From: Bacillus gobiensis | Lineage (GTDB): Bacteria; Bacillota; Bacilli; Bacillales; Bacillaceae | Length of the DNA: 64,000 nucleotides | Direction: 5' to 3' | NCBI RefSeq assembly: GCF_001278705.1 | Contig: NZ_CP012600.1 | Coordinates: forward strand, 4,003,417 to 4,067,416 | Part shown: positions 11,090 to 18,848 of the stretch, piece after piece | Numbering within the stretch: position 1 is the stretch's first letter | Layout: each line of letters begins with the position of its first letter | Notes under the pieces: generated by a model | Told to the model about the DNA's origin: nothing | Database searches by the model: none | Seen by the model: the letters and a program-made list of their open reading frames with translations, nothing else | Program-made: the position numbers and the translations under genes

Positions 11090-11184
11090 GCCTCTCCACC
11101 TTGTTTTGTTTTTTAGTCATACGTGATTCGTACATGGAACAATTCTTATTAGTTATTATAAAAATACACGATGTTTTTATATAT

Positions 11185-11190
11185 ATTATA
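11185..11190 (-). promoter_or_regulatory. -10 element of the iolR promoter
   Basis: Read on the minus strand the sequence is TTGGTATAATATA. This is a consensus TATAAT with an extended TGG in front, about 95 bp upstream of iolR. No clear -35 hexamer is seen at the right distance, which an extended -10 would tolerate. Confidence 0.55.
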
Positions 11191-11270
11191 CCAACATTTA
11201 ACCAAAACATCACCTTTTTCTTTAGGGAATAGTGAGTGAAGGCATATATAGGATCGATCTAAACCAATAG

Positions 11271-11301
11271 AAAAAGCACTGCTCGAAAATCGAACAGTGC
11301 T
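11271..11301 (-). terminator. Terminator of the dedA-family gene
   Basis: On the minus strand, AGCACTGTTCGA and TCGAGCAGTGCT form a long stem with one mismatch and a small loop. It is followed by TTTTTC. It lies 24 bp beyond the stop of the gene at 11325-11936. Confidence 0.85.
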
Positions 11302-11324
11302 AAAACATAGATTGAAGAATAAAA

Positions 11325-11936
11325 CTATTTATTTTTGACTCTTTTTTTAATAAATAAGACTGCAATAACAATTACAAGAATGGCTAAAATTGCATAAACG
11401 ATATTTGAATAGATATCCATATACCCGACAATTGATTCCCACGAATCGCCTACCGCAGCTCCGACATACACCAGAATTACATTCCAAATTAATGATCCCG
11501 CTGCTGTAAAAAGGAGAAAGATCCAAAAGTTCATATGCGACATTCCGGCTGGAATGGAGATCAGGCTTCTTATCAGAGGGACAAGACGGCAGAAAAAGAC
11601 CGCCCAACCCCCGTATTTCGCAAACCAATCATTGGCTTTGTGGATATCCTCTTTTTTTAAGCGAAGGAAGCGGCCCCACTTGTCCACGATTTTTTCCATT
11701 CGTTTAATATCAACGACCCGGCCTATTCCGTAAAGAATCACAGCCCCCAGTACGGATCCAATCGTTGCGTAGATCACAACGCCGATCACAGTAAGTTCTG
11801 ACCTAGTCGTCATATATCCTCCAAACGTAAGAATCACTTCAGAAGGAATCGGAGGAAATACGTTTTCTAAAGCGATGAGCAGAAGAATGCCTATGTATCC
11901 AAATTGCTCCATAAAATGTTGAATCCAGTTTTCCAT
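11325..11936 (-). CDS. DedA-family membrane protein (YngC-like)
   Basis: This 203-residue protein has about five hydrophobic segments and the DedA (VTT/SNARE-associated) signatures ENVFPPIPSEVILTFGGYM near residue 24 and FFCRLVPLIRSLISIPAGMSHM near residue 115. DedA proteins are inner-membrane proteins, and several act as polyprenyl-phosphate or phospholipid flippases. Which lipid this one handles cannot be told. The start is ATG 11936 with GGGAGAGTG upstream. It stands alone with its own terminator and is not obviously linked to the iol genes. Confidence 0.88.
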   Translation of the reverse strand: MENWIQHFMEQFGYIGILLLIALENVFPPIPSEVILTFGGYMTTRSELTVIGVVIYATIGSVLGAVILYGIGRVVDIKRMEKIVDKWGRFLRLKKEDIHKANDWFAKYGGWAVFFCRLVPLIRSLISIPAGMSHMNFWIFLLFTAAGSLIWNVILVYVGAAVGDSWESIVGYMDIYSNIVYAILAILVIVIAVLFIKKRVKNK

Positions 11937-12487
11937 TTTTCACTCTCCCAGATATAACTAATGTATTAGAATTCATATTTATTAATTATTGCAAGATTCA
12001 TAGCTCCTACTATATGTAAACATAAAAAGGCATGAAAAATGAAATGGCGGCAACAGTCGCCACGATATTCCATATGTATTTACGATTAATAGGGGAATTT
12101 TCGGGTTTTTCATTTATATGACGTCAAAAGTTTCCTGCAGGTTTCCCTATTCCTTATTTTAATCAATACAAACGAAAGTCACCACCCTAATTTGACACAT
12201 TTCCTATCGTTATGTTCATGATAAGTTACATGCCAAAAAATTGCGAGGTAATTTCCTCACCAATGTCGAAAATAAGAAAATAGTCTGTTAGTTGGAGAAA
12301 TAAGAGTTCTGACACAACCATACTAGTAAATGGCTGTGTTCATTAAAAGATTTCAGGTGATTTTTGCATGATGGGGTACCTTATAGAAAGAGTCGAGCTC
12401 CTTTGACCTTGTATGAAACGAAGTAAATTTTTATCGAAAAGATTTTGAAGAATAGGAAATAGGACTGTTTTTTAGGTTTGAAAATGA
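11937..12487. other. Gap without genes before the MarR-GNAT gene
   Basis: About 550 bp of AT-rich DNA lie between the divergent dedA-type and MarR-GNAT genes. I see one imperfect hairpin (ACACAACCAT at 12312-12321 with ATGGCTGTGT at 12330-12339, one mismatch) without a T-run. There is no convincing reading frame in it. The promoter and operators of the next gene begin at its right edge. Confidence 0.5.
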
Positions 12488-12535
12488 TTGATAAAATCAA
12501 CTAATTTGCTTTAGAATTTGGTTGATTAAATCAAC
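12486..12535 (+). promoter_or_regulatory. Promoter flanked by two palindromic operators (MarR-type)
   Basis: TTGATA (12488-12493) and TAGAAT (12512-12517) are 18 bp apart and form a plausible sigma-A promoter. The -35 lies in the imperfect palindrome TTGAT-AAA-ATCAA. Just after the -10 stands the palindrome GTTGATT-A-AATCAAC (12521-12535). Both share the half-site TTGAT/ATCAA. MarR proteins often repress their own genes through such sites, so autorepression of the next gene is the likely meaning. Confidence 0.6.
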
Positions 12536-12561
12536 TGTTTTGTGAGAGGAGATCTTTTAAA

Positions 12562-13476
12562 ATGCCACTTGGTGAAAATTTTATTGGATTAAAATTCAGA
12601 AAGTTCAATCGTTTTTATACAAATGTGCTAGGGTTTCTTAATGAGCACATTTATGACAGCCCTTTTTCCTTAACTGAAACACGTATTTTGTTTGAAATTT
12701 ATAATACAAGAGATTGTACAGCAAAGGTGCTGCAGGATAATTTAGGACTTGATCGTGGTTACGTTAGCAGAATCATAAAACATTTTGAAAAAGAAAATTT
12801 AATTTATAAACAAAAAAGTGAGAAAGACGCACGAAACCATTATCTACATGTCACTTCATTTGGTCGAACCATTTATAAAAAATTAGAAGAGAAAGCGAAT
12901 CAGCAGGTCGAGTATATTTTGAATGATTTAGATAACGAAAGCCAAGAAAAGCTGGTAATCGCTATGGACACCGTTGAATCGATTTTGTCTCAATCCGTTC
13001 AAACTAATGAATCTACGGTTTCTATCAGGGATTATCATATCTCTGATGATATTAAGGTCATGATTGAGAAGCAGAGGACGTTTTATGCAGAGACATACGG
13101 CTGGGATCAATCGTTTTTAGAGTATTTGCATGAGACGTTTGATGGGGTAATCGAGAAAATTTGGATAGCAGAAAGCGGAGGAAGATTTGCCGGTTGTGTA
13201 GGTTTGGTAAAACAAAATGAAAAAACTGTGCAGCTTAGATGGTTCCTTGTAGATGAAGCTTTTCGTGGTAAAGGTATTGGTACTCAGCTCCTTCAAAAGC
13301 TAGTTACTTATTGTAAAGAAAAGGAATTTGAACGCGTATTCCTTTGGACAGTCAGCAGTATGAGTACGGCTCGTCCGCTATACAAGAAAATCGGTTTCGA
13401 AATTACCGAAGTCAAGGAAGAGCAATTGTTATGGGGAAAACATCTTGTAGAAGAGCGATGGGATCTAGAATTATAA
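12562..13476 (+). CDS. MarR regulator fused to a GNAT acetyltransferase
   Basis: Residues 1-140 form a MarR winged helix ([45 protein letters not shown]). Residues 150-304 form a GNAT domain with the acetyl-CoA loop [18 protein letters not shown] and the strand-helix [11 protein letters not shown]. Such MarR-GNAT fusions occur widely; the acetyl acceptor is generally unknown. The fusion could be a metabolite-modifying regulator. ATG 12562 is preceded by GAGAGGAGATC. An MFS carrier follows 64 bp downstream in the same direction and may be its partner. Confidence 0.9.
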   Translation: MPLGENFIGLKFRKFNRFYTNVLGFLNEHIYDSPFSLTETRILFEIYNTRDCTAKVLQDNLGLDRGYVSRIIKHFEKENLIYKQKSEKDARNHYLHVTSFGRTIYKKLEEKANQQVEYILNDLDNESQEKLVIAMDTVESILSQSVQTNESTVSIRDYHISDDIKVMIEKQRTFYAETYGWDQSFLEYLHETFDGVIEKIWIAESGGRFAGCVGLVKQNEKTVQLRWFLVDEAFRGKGIGTQLLQKLVTYCKEKEFERVFLWTVSSMSTARPLYKKIGFEITEVKEEQLLWGKHLVEERWDLEL

Positions 13477-13540
13477 AATGATTGAGAGAATTACAATTCA
13501 AGATACAGTGTGAGAAGGTTGCAAATTTCAGGAGGATTTT

Positions 13541-14827
13541 ATGAAGGGGAAACCGCATTATGCGTGGATTATCGTTTGTATTACATTTTTTACTCTATTA
13601 GCAGTACAGGGAATTCGGCTTTCATTCGGAGCTTTTATTGAACCGTGGGAGAAAGAATTTTCCATGGATAGAGGATCTATTTCATTGATTTCTATGGTAA
13701 GCTTTGTCGTTTATGGCATTTCGCAACCCGTGATAGGCAGACTTGTTGATCAGTTGGGATCTCGGCTGATTTTATCTTTTAGTACCTTGCTGGTTGGCAT
13801 TAGTATTTTCTTAACGTATTTTGTAACTTCATCGTGGCAGTTATTTTTACTTTATGGAATAGTTGTTTCTATTGGGGTAGGAGGGGTATCGAATGTCACG
13901 GCTACGGTTGTAGTGACAAATTGGTTTAACGAAAAACGCGGTATTGCTTTTGGGATTATGGAAGCTGGCTTTGGAGCTGGCCAAATGCTGCTTGTTCCCG
14001 GTTCGCTTATGTTAATCAATTGGTTAGATTGGAAGCTGACTGTAGTAATATTAGGTCTGTTCTTAATGGTAACTGTATTTCCAATTGTGCTCTTGTTCCT
14101 GCGGAATCACCCGGAAGAAAGAGGGTTGCAGCCGATTGGCGGCAGCAATAAGGAAAAGAACAGAGTAAAATTTTCTACTGAAGAGAAGGTGCCATATTGG
14201 CATTTATTTCGTATGAGAGAATTTTGGTTTCTTATCTTGCCATTCTTGGTATGCGGGTTTACGACTACCGGATTAATGGATACTCATCTGATTCCTTTTT
14301 CTCACGATCATGGGTTCTCCACAGGCGTAACAAGCGCCGCTATCAGTTTATTAGCTGCATTTAATATAGCGGGAATACTAGTTTCTGGTGTTGTTGCAGA
14401 CCGATGGAGCAGCAGAAAAATGCTGTATTTGTTATATGCCATACGAGCAGTATCACTGTTAGTTCTTATATACAGTCATGAGTCGTTTTTATTGCTTATT
14501 TTTGCAGTGCTATTCGGATTAGTTGATTTTGCAACTGTAGCACCAACTCAAATGTTAGCTACCAAGTATTTCAAGCAGTATTCTGTCGGATTAATTCTCG
14601 GATGGTTATTTCTCAGCCATCAAATAGGGTCTGCACTCGGTGCGTATTTACCGGGGCTGCTATATAATGAGACGGGTAATTATACGTTGTCCTTTTACAT
14701 ATCCATTTTTTTATTAACCGGAGCCAGTATTTGCAACGTCTTGCTTCCGGAAACGAGTAAATCGAAAAATGAAGAGGGAATTGAAGTAGCGGCGCTGGAT
14801 ATGCAGACCTATGATAATAAAGGGTGA
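13541..14827 (+). CDS. MFS transporter (OFA/monocarboxylate-like)
   Basis: This 428-residue protein has twelve hydrophobic segments. The N-terminal pattern is [27 protein letters not shown], followed by [11 protein letters not shown] between helices 2 and 3 and [13 protein letters not shown] in the central loop. These place it in the OFA/monocarboxylate-transporter-like branch (B. subtilis YbfB type), whose members carry organic anions. The substrate is not evident. It starts at ATG 13541 with TCAGGAGG upstream. It probably belongs with the MarR-GNAT gene in front, so export of, or resistance to, a small molecule is possible. Confidence 0.82.
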   Translation: MKGKPHYAWIIVCITFFTLLAVQGIRLSFGAFIEPWEKEFSMDRGSISLISMVSFVVYGISQPVIGRLVDQLGSRLILSFSTLLVGISIFLTYFVTSSWQLFLLYGIVVSIGVGGVSNVTATVVVTNWFNEKRGIAFGIMEAGFGAGQMLLVPGSLMLINWLDWKLTVVILGLFLMVTVFPIVLLFLRNHPEERGLQPIGGSNKEKNRVKFSTEEKVPYWHLFRMREFWFLILPFLVCGFTTTGLMDTHLIPFSHDHGFSTGVTSAAISLLAAFNIAGILVSGVVADRWSSRKMLYLLYAIRAVSLLVLIYSHESFLLLIFAVLFGLVDFATVAPTQMLATKYFKQYSVGLILGWLFLSHQIGSALGAYLPGLLYNETGNYTLSFYISIFLLTGASICNVLLPETSKSKNEEGIEVAALDMQTYDNKG

Positions 14828-14852
14828 ATTATCTAAGAAAATATTCAATCAA

Positions 14853-14891
14853 CAAGAAATTCGGTGCTTATTATCAGCTCCGAATTTCTTG
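14853..14891. terminator. Strong hairpin after the MFS gene
   Basis: CAAGAAATTCGG (14853-14864) and CCGAATTTCTTG (14880-14891) pair perfectly over 12 bases around a 15-base loop. There is no T-run after it on the plus strand, so it may stop transcription weakly or protect the upstream mRNA end. Confidence 0.55.
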
Positions 14892-14911
14892 TGAAATAAG
14901 GAGGAATTAAA

Positions 14912-15331
14912 TTGGATATAAAAATACACAGTGATTTTTCGAATGTGAATCTTGATGAAATGAGGGGAATATATCGTTCTGTCGGTTGGACAAAGCATAC
15001 AAATGAAACAATTAAACAAGTTTTTGAAGCAAGTAATGTCATCACTTTGGTGACAACAAATGGCCGAATGATTGGGTTTGGAAGAGCGATATCAGACGGG
15101 GTTTTTAATGCAGCAATCTATGACGTTATCGTCCATCCAGATTTTCAAAAACAAGGGGTAGCTAAAAAAATAATGGAGTTTTTACTTGATAAACTAAGTA
15201 ATGTTTCCTGTGTTCATTTAATCTCGACTATTGGAAATGAAGAGTTTTATCAGAAGCTAGGCTTAAAAAAGGTGAAAACAGGAATGGCAAGGTATTTAAA
15301 TTCTGAGCTGGCTAATGAGTATTTAGAGTAG
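14912..15331 (+). CDS. GNAT-family N-acetyltransferase
   Basis: This is a 139-residue single-domain acetyltransferase. The acetyl-CoA binding strand and loop are in YDVIVHPDFQKQGVAKKIMEFLL (about residues 70-92), and the final strand region is EEFYQKLGLKKV. The acceptor is unknown. Translation begins at TTG 14912, which is supported by a near-perfect AAGGAGG (14898-14904) 7 bases upstream. It follows a strong hairpin, so it is probably transcribed partly apart from the MFS gene. Confidence 0.85.
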   Translation: MDIKIHSDFSNVNLDEMRGIYRSVGWTKHTNETIKQVFEASNVITLVTTNGRMIGFGRAISDGVFNAAIYDVIVHPDFQKQGVAKKIMEFLLDKLSNVSCVHLISTIGNEEFYQKLGLKKVKTGMARYLNSELANEYLE

Positions 15332-15451
15332 GATTCCTCCTTGTTCATATCAAATCTCTCAGAAAGATATCATTTATTTTAAATTGAAACATTTCTCCCT
15401 AAATTTCGTATATCAAGTAATTAAGAAATTTATAGAAAGAGGCGTAAGTGA

Positions 15452-15946
15452 ATGAATTATACAATTCCGGAGCCGCAGCAACGAATTTCAAAAAATGCGG
15501 TAAAGGTGTGGAGAATCTCTTCAGTGATTTCTCATATCATAACAATGCTCATTTTTGGAGCTCTATTATATTGTCAGGATCGATTTGGTTGGTACGATTG
15601 GATTGGCCACGTCACATGGGTAATTCTGATACTTGTCGGGCTTGATTTCGTATACGGTGTTCTTATTCGTCCGGTTTTTCTGCAGCGAACGTGGAGATAC
15701 GGGGTGGATGAGGAGCATATTCAGCTTAAGCACGGGGCTTTAGAGAAGACGCATATCATTGTACCGATGACCAAAGTACAGTATGTCAATACCTCTCAGG
15801 GACCGCTTCTCAGGAAATATGGGCTCTCAACGATTAAGATCGGAACGACAGCATCCTCTCATGAAATACCGGCGATTCCGGAAGAGGAAGCAGAATCGTT
15901 ACGGACACAAATCGCAGTATTGGCCAAGATAACCGAGAATGAATGA
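15452..15946 (+). CDS. ydbS: PH-domain (bPH2) membrane protein, YdbS-like
   Basis: This 164-residue protein has two N-terminal membrane segments and a bacterial PH domain (bPH2, DUF304). The domain contains the motif PMTKVQYVNTSQGPLLRKYGLSTIKIGTTASSHEIPAIP in its second half. It is the usual partner of the larger YdbT protein, which follows 18 bp downstream as in B. subtilis. The YdbS-YdbT pair has been linked to resistance to certain lantibiotics and bacteriocins in Bacillus. That role is recalled rather than seen here. Confidence 0.85.
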   Translation: MNYTIPEPQQRISKNAVKVWRISSVISHIITMLIFGALLYCQDRFGWYDWIGHVTWVILILVGLDFVYGVLIRPVFLQRTWRYGVDEEHIQLKHGALEKTHIIVPMTKVQYVNTSQGPLLRKYGLSTIKIGTTASSHEIPAIPEEEAESLRTQIAVLAKITENE

Positions 15947-15964
15947 CGGAAAGGATAGATGTGT

Positions 15965-17449
15965 ATGAGACGGGAAGAATTGAATACTATTGCCTCTAAA
16001 CCTCATCGTCTGCATCCGTTATGGATATTATTTTCGATTGGTGAGTTGATAAAAGAGTTAATTATTCCAATCGTCATTTATCTAATAAATCTAGGGTCGG
16101 AATCGTTATTAATGACAATTGGAAAAATCGGTGTCATTTTGTTTGTTGTCTTTCGTATGACTTCAATCTTATTTGAATGGTGGAATTTTCATTATTTTTT
16201 TTATAATAATGAGCTGAGGGTGCAAAACGGACGTTTTATGAAGAAGAAGCGTTTTATTCCGCTTGATCGCATTCAAGGTGTGCAGATCAATTCTAATTTT
16301 CTGCACCGTTTCTTCGGCTTAACATCCATTACAATTGATACAGCTGCAACAGAAGGAGATTCTTCGGTTAAGCTAGTCTTGATTAAACGCTCGGAGGCTC
16401 TCAGGATTCAGGAATATGTCGCACAAAAACCACCTGTTCCTAATCAACCTGCAGAGAAAGAGACACTTGTTGAAGCAGACAATCTCCAACCGTCGGATTG
16501 TAAAGAGATAAAGTATAGGGTAAGCGGAAAGGAAATCATTCATGCTTCACTCACGTCATTTAGCTTTGCTGCGGTTATCCCGATATTGGTAGGACTGCTT
16601 TTCAAAATTAATGAAATCTTATCGCTTGAAAAGTATTTTGATAACGCTTTGAAATTTGTTCAAAGCGCTTGGACGTGGATGATTGTATTCGGGATTGCTC
16701 TCTTTTTTGTGTCGGTTGTGTTCGGCATGGTACTCACGTATTTGCGTTTCGGCAGGTATATTGTTCAGACGGATGCAGAGAGAATTTATATTCAAAAAGG
16801 GGTCCTGAATCAATCCGAATGGATGATCGAAAAGAGAAGAGTCCAAGCGGTGAAATTCAAAAAATCGTTTATTCGCCGCTTGTTCGGCATTGTAGAGGTA
16901 GAGCTTGTTTGTGCAGGAGCATTTGGAGATGAGGCTGTTGAATCGAACCTGCTGTTTCCGTTCATTTCAGAAAAAAAGGCGCTGCAGCTGCTGCCTGATA
17001 TTGTTCCTGCATTTAAAGTAAGTGAGAATATGAACAAGCTGCCACAATCCGCTCTATGGGTAAAATGTTTACGACCGAGCTACTTCTGGATAGTGGTAAC
17101 AGCTGTCCTTGTCTATATTTGGCCGGATAAATGGTATTTCTCTATTTTATTGCTGGCGATTATTATGTGCTTGCGAATACTGAATTTTTATAACAGCCGC
17201 TTTTCTGTGGACGATCGATTTATTCAAATGAGCTCGGGTTCATTTTCCTCAGAAATGTTTGTAACAACGAAGCAAAAGATTGAACAATTGTCCGTTACTG
17301 AGTCATGGCTGCAACGAAAAGCAGGGCTTGCTACTCTTGATATCGCAACACGCGGAACACCGATTCATCACGCTGAGATCGCTGATATCCCGAAAGAAGC
17401 TGCTGTGCGCTATTATCTCTGGTATGGAAATCGAGCAAAGGCTAATTAA
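15965..17449 (+). CDS. ydbT: PH-domain membrane protein, YdbT-like
   Basis: This 494-residue membrane protein has several paired hydrophobic segments and three bPH2 (DUF304) repeats. Each repeat is recognisable by a basic motif: FIPLDRIQGVQINSNFLHRFFGL, MIEKRRVQAVKFKKSFIRRLFGI and KQKIEQLSVTESWLQRKAGL. It forms a pair with YdbS. I prefer ATG 15965 over ATG 15959, because AAGGA at 15951-15955 is 9 bases from the former and only 3 from the latter. Downstream lies repeat-rich DNA. Confidence 0.85.
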   Translation: MRREELNTIASKPHRLHPLWILFSIGELIKELIIPIVIYLINLGSESLLMTIGKIGVILFVVFRMTSILFEWWNFHYFFYNNELRVQNGRFMKKKRFIPLDRIQGVQINSNFLHRFFGLTSITIDTAATEGDSSVKLVLIKRSEALRIQEYVAQKPPVPNQPAEKETLVEADNLQPSDCKEIKYRVSGKEIIHASLTSFSFAAVIPILVGLLFKINEILSLEKYFDNALKFVQSAWTWMIVFGIALFFVSVVFGMVLTYLRFGRYIVQTDAERIYIQKGVLNQSEWMIEKRRVQAVKFKKSFIRRLFGIVEVELVCAGAFGDEAVESNLLFPFISEKKALQLLPDIVPAFKVSENMNKLPQSALWVKCLRPSYFWIVVTAVLVYIWPDKWYFSILLLAIIMCLRILNFYNSRFSVDDRFIQMSSGSFSSEMFVTTKQKIEQLSVTESWLQRKAGLATLDIATRGTPIHHAEIADIPKEAAVRYYLWYGNRAKAN

Positions 17450-17456
17450 ATAGAAC

Positions 17457-17570
17457 GGGGCTGTCTAATAAGTCGATTTTTCGACTTTTGGAAGCCCTTC
17501 TTCATATTCGAGTAAATTGATATATCAACATTCTTGAATTTTATCGCATTTGCCCTATTCGGACAGCCTC
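17457..17570. mobile_element. IS-end-like or MITE-like remnant
   Basis: This 114-bp segment begins GGGGCTGTC and ends GGACAGCCTC, which are near-perfect inverted ends (GRGGCTGTC on both). Just inside the left end is a perfect hairpin, AAGTCGA-TTTT-TCGACTT (17470-17487). Such ends resemble the termini of IS1182-type elements in Bacillaceae, but there is no transposase here. It may be a solo remnant or a small non-autonomous element. The hairpin could also serve ydbT as a terminator. The family assignment is from memory of such ends. Confidence 0.5.
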
Positions 17571-17608
17571 TATTTTTTAATAGGCAACCATGTTGAACAT
17601 AGAAAAAG

Positions 17609-17705
17609 CCTTCAGAATCCTTATGAAGGACTTTTCTCTGGATCTTTTCCTTCTTTTTGTCCTTCAGAACCACGATGAGGGACTTTTCTCTGGATTTTTT
17701 CCTTC
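17609..17705. repeat. Two 45-bp direct repeats at 52-bp spacing
   Basis: Copies at 17609-17653 and 17661-17705 agree at 39 of 45 positions. The shared core is GGACTTTTCTCTGGAT, and both copies begin CCTTCAGAA and end TTTTCCTTC. Copy 1 can fold (CCTTCA with TGAAGG). Small minus-strand reading frames run through the repeats but have no credible start. The pair lies between the IS-like segment and the truncated dehydrogenase. Confidence 0.7.
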
Positions 17706-17770
17706 CCAATAATTAAACAAATTTTCTCAAATAAATATCCAATTTGTAACAAAAACTTTTTCATAAAAAT

Positions 17771-18157
17771 GTAATTACTCTCCTTAACATTGCCGGCGAA
17801 AACTATAATCGTTCGCTTCAAACTTTAAATGAGAACGGACGGTGCATCGTCTATGGTTATACGTCAGTTCTTGAGAAGAGGAATTCAAGTGATTGGTCGA
17901 ATGAATGGAAACAAATAACGGAAAATGAGACAGCCCAGGGAGGAAATCCTCAAACCCTCTATTCCATAACAGGCTTAAAAAAAGAAAGACTCGATTGGTT
18001 TCGAGAGGATCTGCAAAAGGTATTTTCATTATTAAAGGAAGGAAAGATTAGACCAATTATTGCTGAGAAAGTGCCGTTAACGGAGGCTGCAAGAGCCCAA
18101 CAATCACTTGAAAATTCCAGAGCGGTAGGGAAAGTTATTCTTACGAATGAATCATAG
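17771..18157 (+). pseudogene. Truncated zinc-type alcohol dehydrogenase/quinone reductase (C-terminal part)
   Basis: One frame is open to a TAG at 18155-18157 and encodes about 125 residues. These include NYNRSLQTLNENGRCIVYGYTS, then WFREDLQKVFSLLKEGKIRP and EKVPLTEAARAQQSLENSR ending GKVILTNES. This is the C-terminal third of a medium-chain dehydrogenase/quinone oxidoreductase. The catalytic domain and most of the cofactor fold are missing, and there is no start codon with a ribosome binding site. The break lies near the repeats at 17609-17705, suggesting deletion there. A MerR gene follows directly, a common partner of such dehydrogenases. Confidence 0.8.
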
Positions 18158-18167
18158 GAGGTACATG

Positions 18168-18614
18168 ATGTATTCAATTGGAGAGATAGCCAAATTAACG
18201 GGCATCACTGCGTTTACATTGAGGTACTATGAAAAAATCGGCCTCCTGCCAAAGCCCCAGCGGCAGAATGGAAAGGAAGACGGGATTCGGCGTTATGATG
18301 ATCGTGACCTTCAGTTCATTCGTTTTATTCACGGACTGAAGGATACAGGCATGAAGCTTGAAGACATCGCGACGTATGTGGAAGAAGGCTGTCTTTTGGC
18401 CAGAAATGATTGGGAGACAGATGATTGGAAAGAAGACATCTATGAAACACTAAACAAACGAATTCAATTGTTAGAAACGCACGAAGATCATCTGGATCGG
18501 CAAATCAAAAAGCTGGAAGCGATGAAAACCGCTGCACGTGAAAAAAGAGTGTACTATTTAGCGAGGCTAAAAGAAAAAGGACAGGAGCCCGGCTCTAAAA
18601 AAACAGGTGGATAA
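18168..18614 (+). CDS. MerR-family transcriptional regulator (AdhR/YyaN-like)
   Basis: This 148-residue protein has the MerR N-terminal helix-turn-helix (MYSIGEIAKLTGITAFTLRYYEKIGLLPK), the wing RRYDDRDLQFIRFIHGLKDTGMKLEDIATY, and a C-terminal coiled coil (residues about 85-125). Members next to alcohol dehydrogenases (AdhR type) respond to aldehydes. Here the neighbouring dehydrogenase is broken. ATG 18168 is chosen because AGGAGG (18156-18161) is 6 bases upstream. The ribosome binding site overlaps the stop codon of the pseudogene, consistent with a former two-gene operon. Confidence 0.85.
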   Translation: MYSIGEIAKLTGITAFTLRYYEKIGLLPKPQRQNGKEDGIRRYDDRDLQFIRFIHGLKDTGMKLEDIATYVEEGCLLARNDWETDDWKEDIYETLNKRIQLLETHEDHLDRQIKKLEAMKTAAREKRVYYLARLKEKGQEPGSKKTGG

Positions 18615-18636
18615 TTAATTAGGAATTGTTGAACAG

Positions 18637-18668
18637 AAAACCAGAATCTACATGATTTTGGTTTTTTT
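18637..18668 (+). terminator. Terminator after the MerR gene
   Basis: AAACCAGAATC pairs with GATTTTGGTTT (one G-T pair) around a 5-base loop, followed by a run of T. It lies 23 bp past the merR stop. Confidence 0.85.
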
Positions 18669-18848
18669 ATTTGCGAAAGAATGCTGTTTAAGTAAGGTAA
18701 TTGTACTTTAAAAACTGAATAATGATATATACATTTCATTATTGTAAAGTTATTGTAAAGTTTTCGGTTTGGTTGTTTACAAAAATTTAAGGTTCTAAAC
18801 ATAATGGACGGAGTTTGCAGACTTTTATTGAATGTAGGGGTGAATCTT

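Noticed and set aside
17446..17821. Small basic minus-strand frames over the IS-like and 45-bp repeats
   Set aside because: They are low-complexity translations of repeat DNA without start signals.
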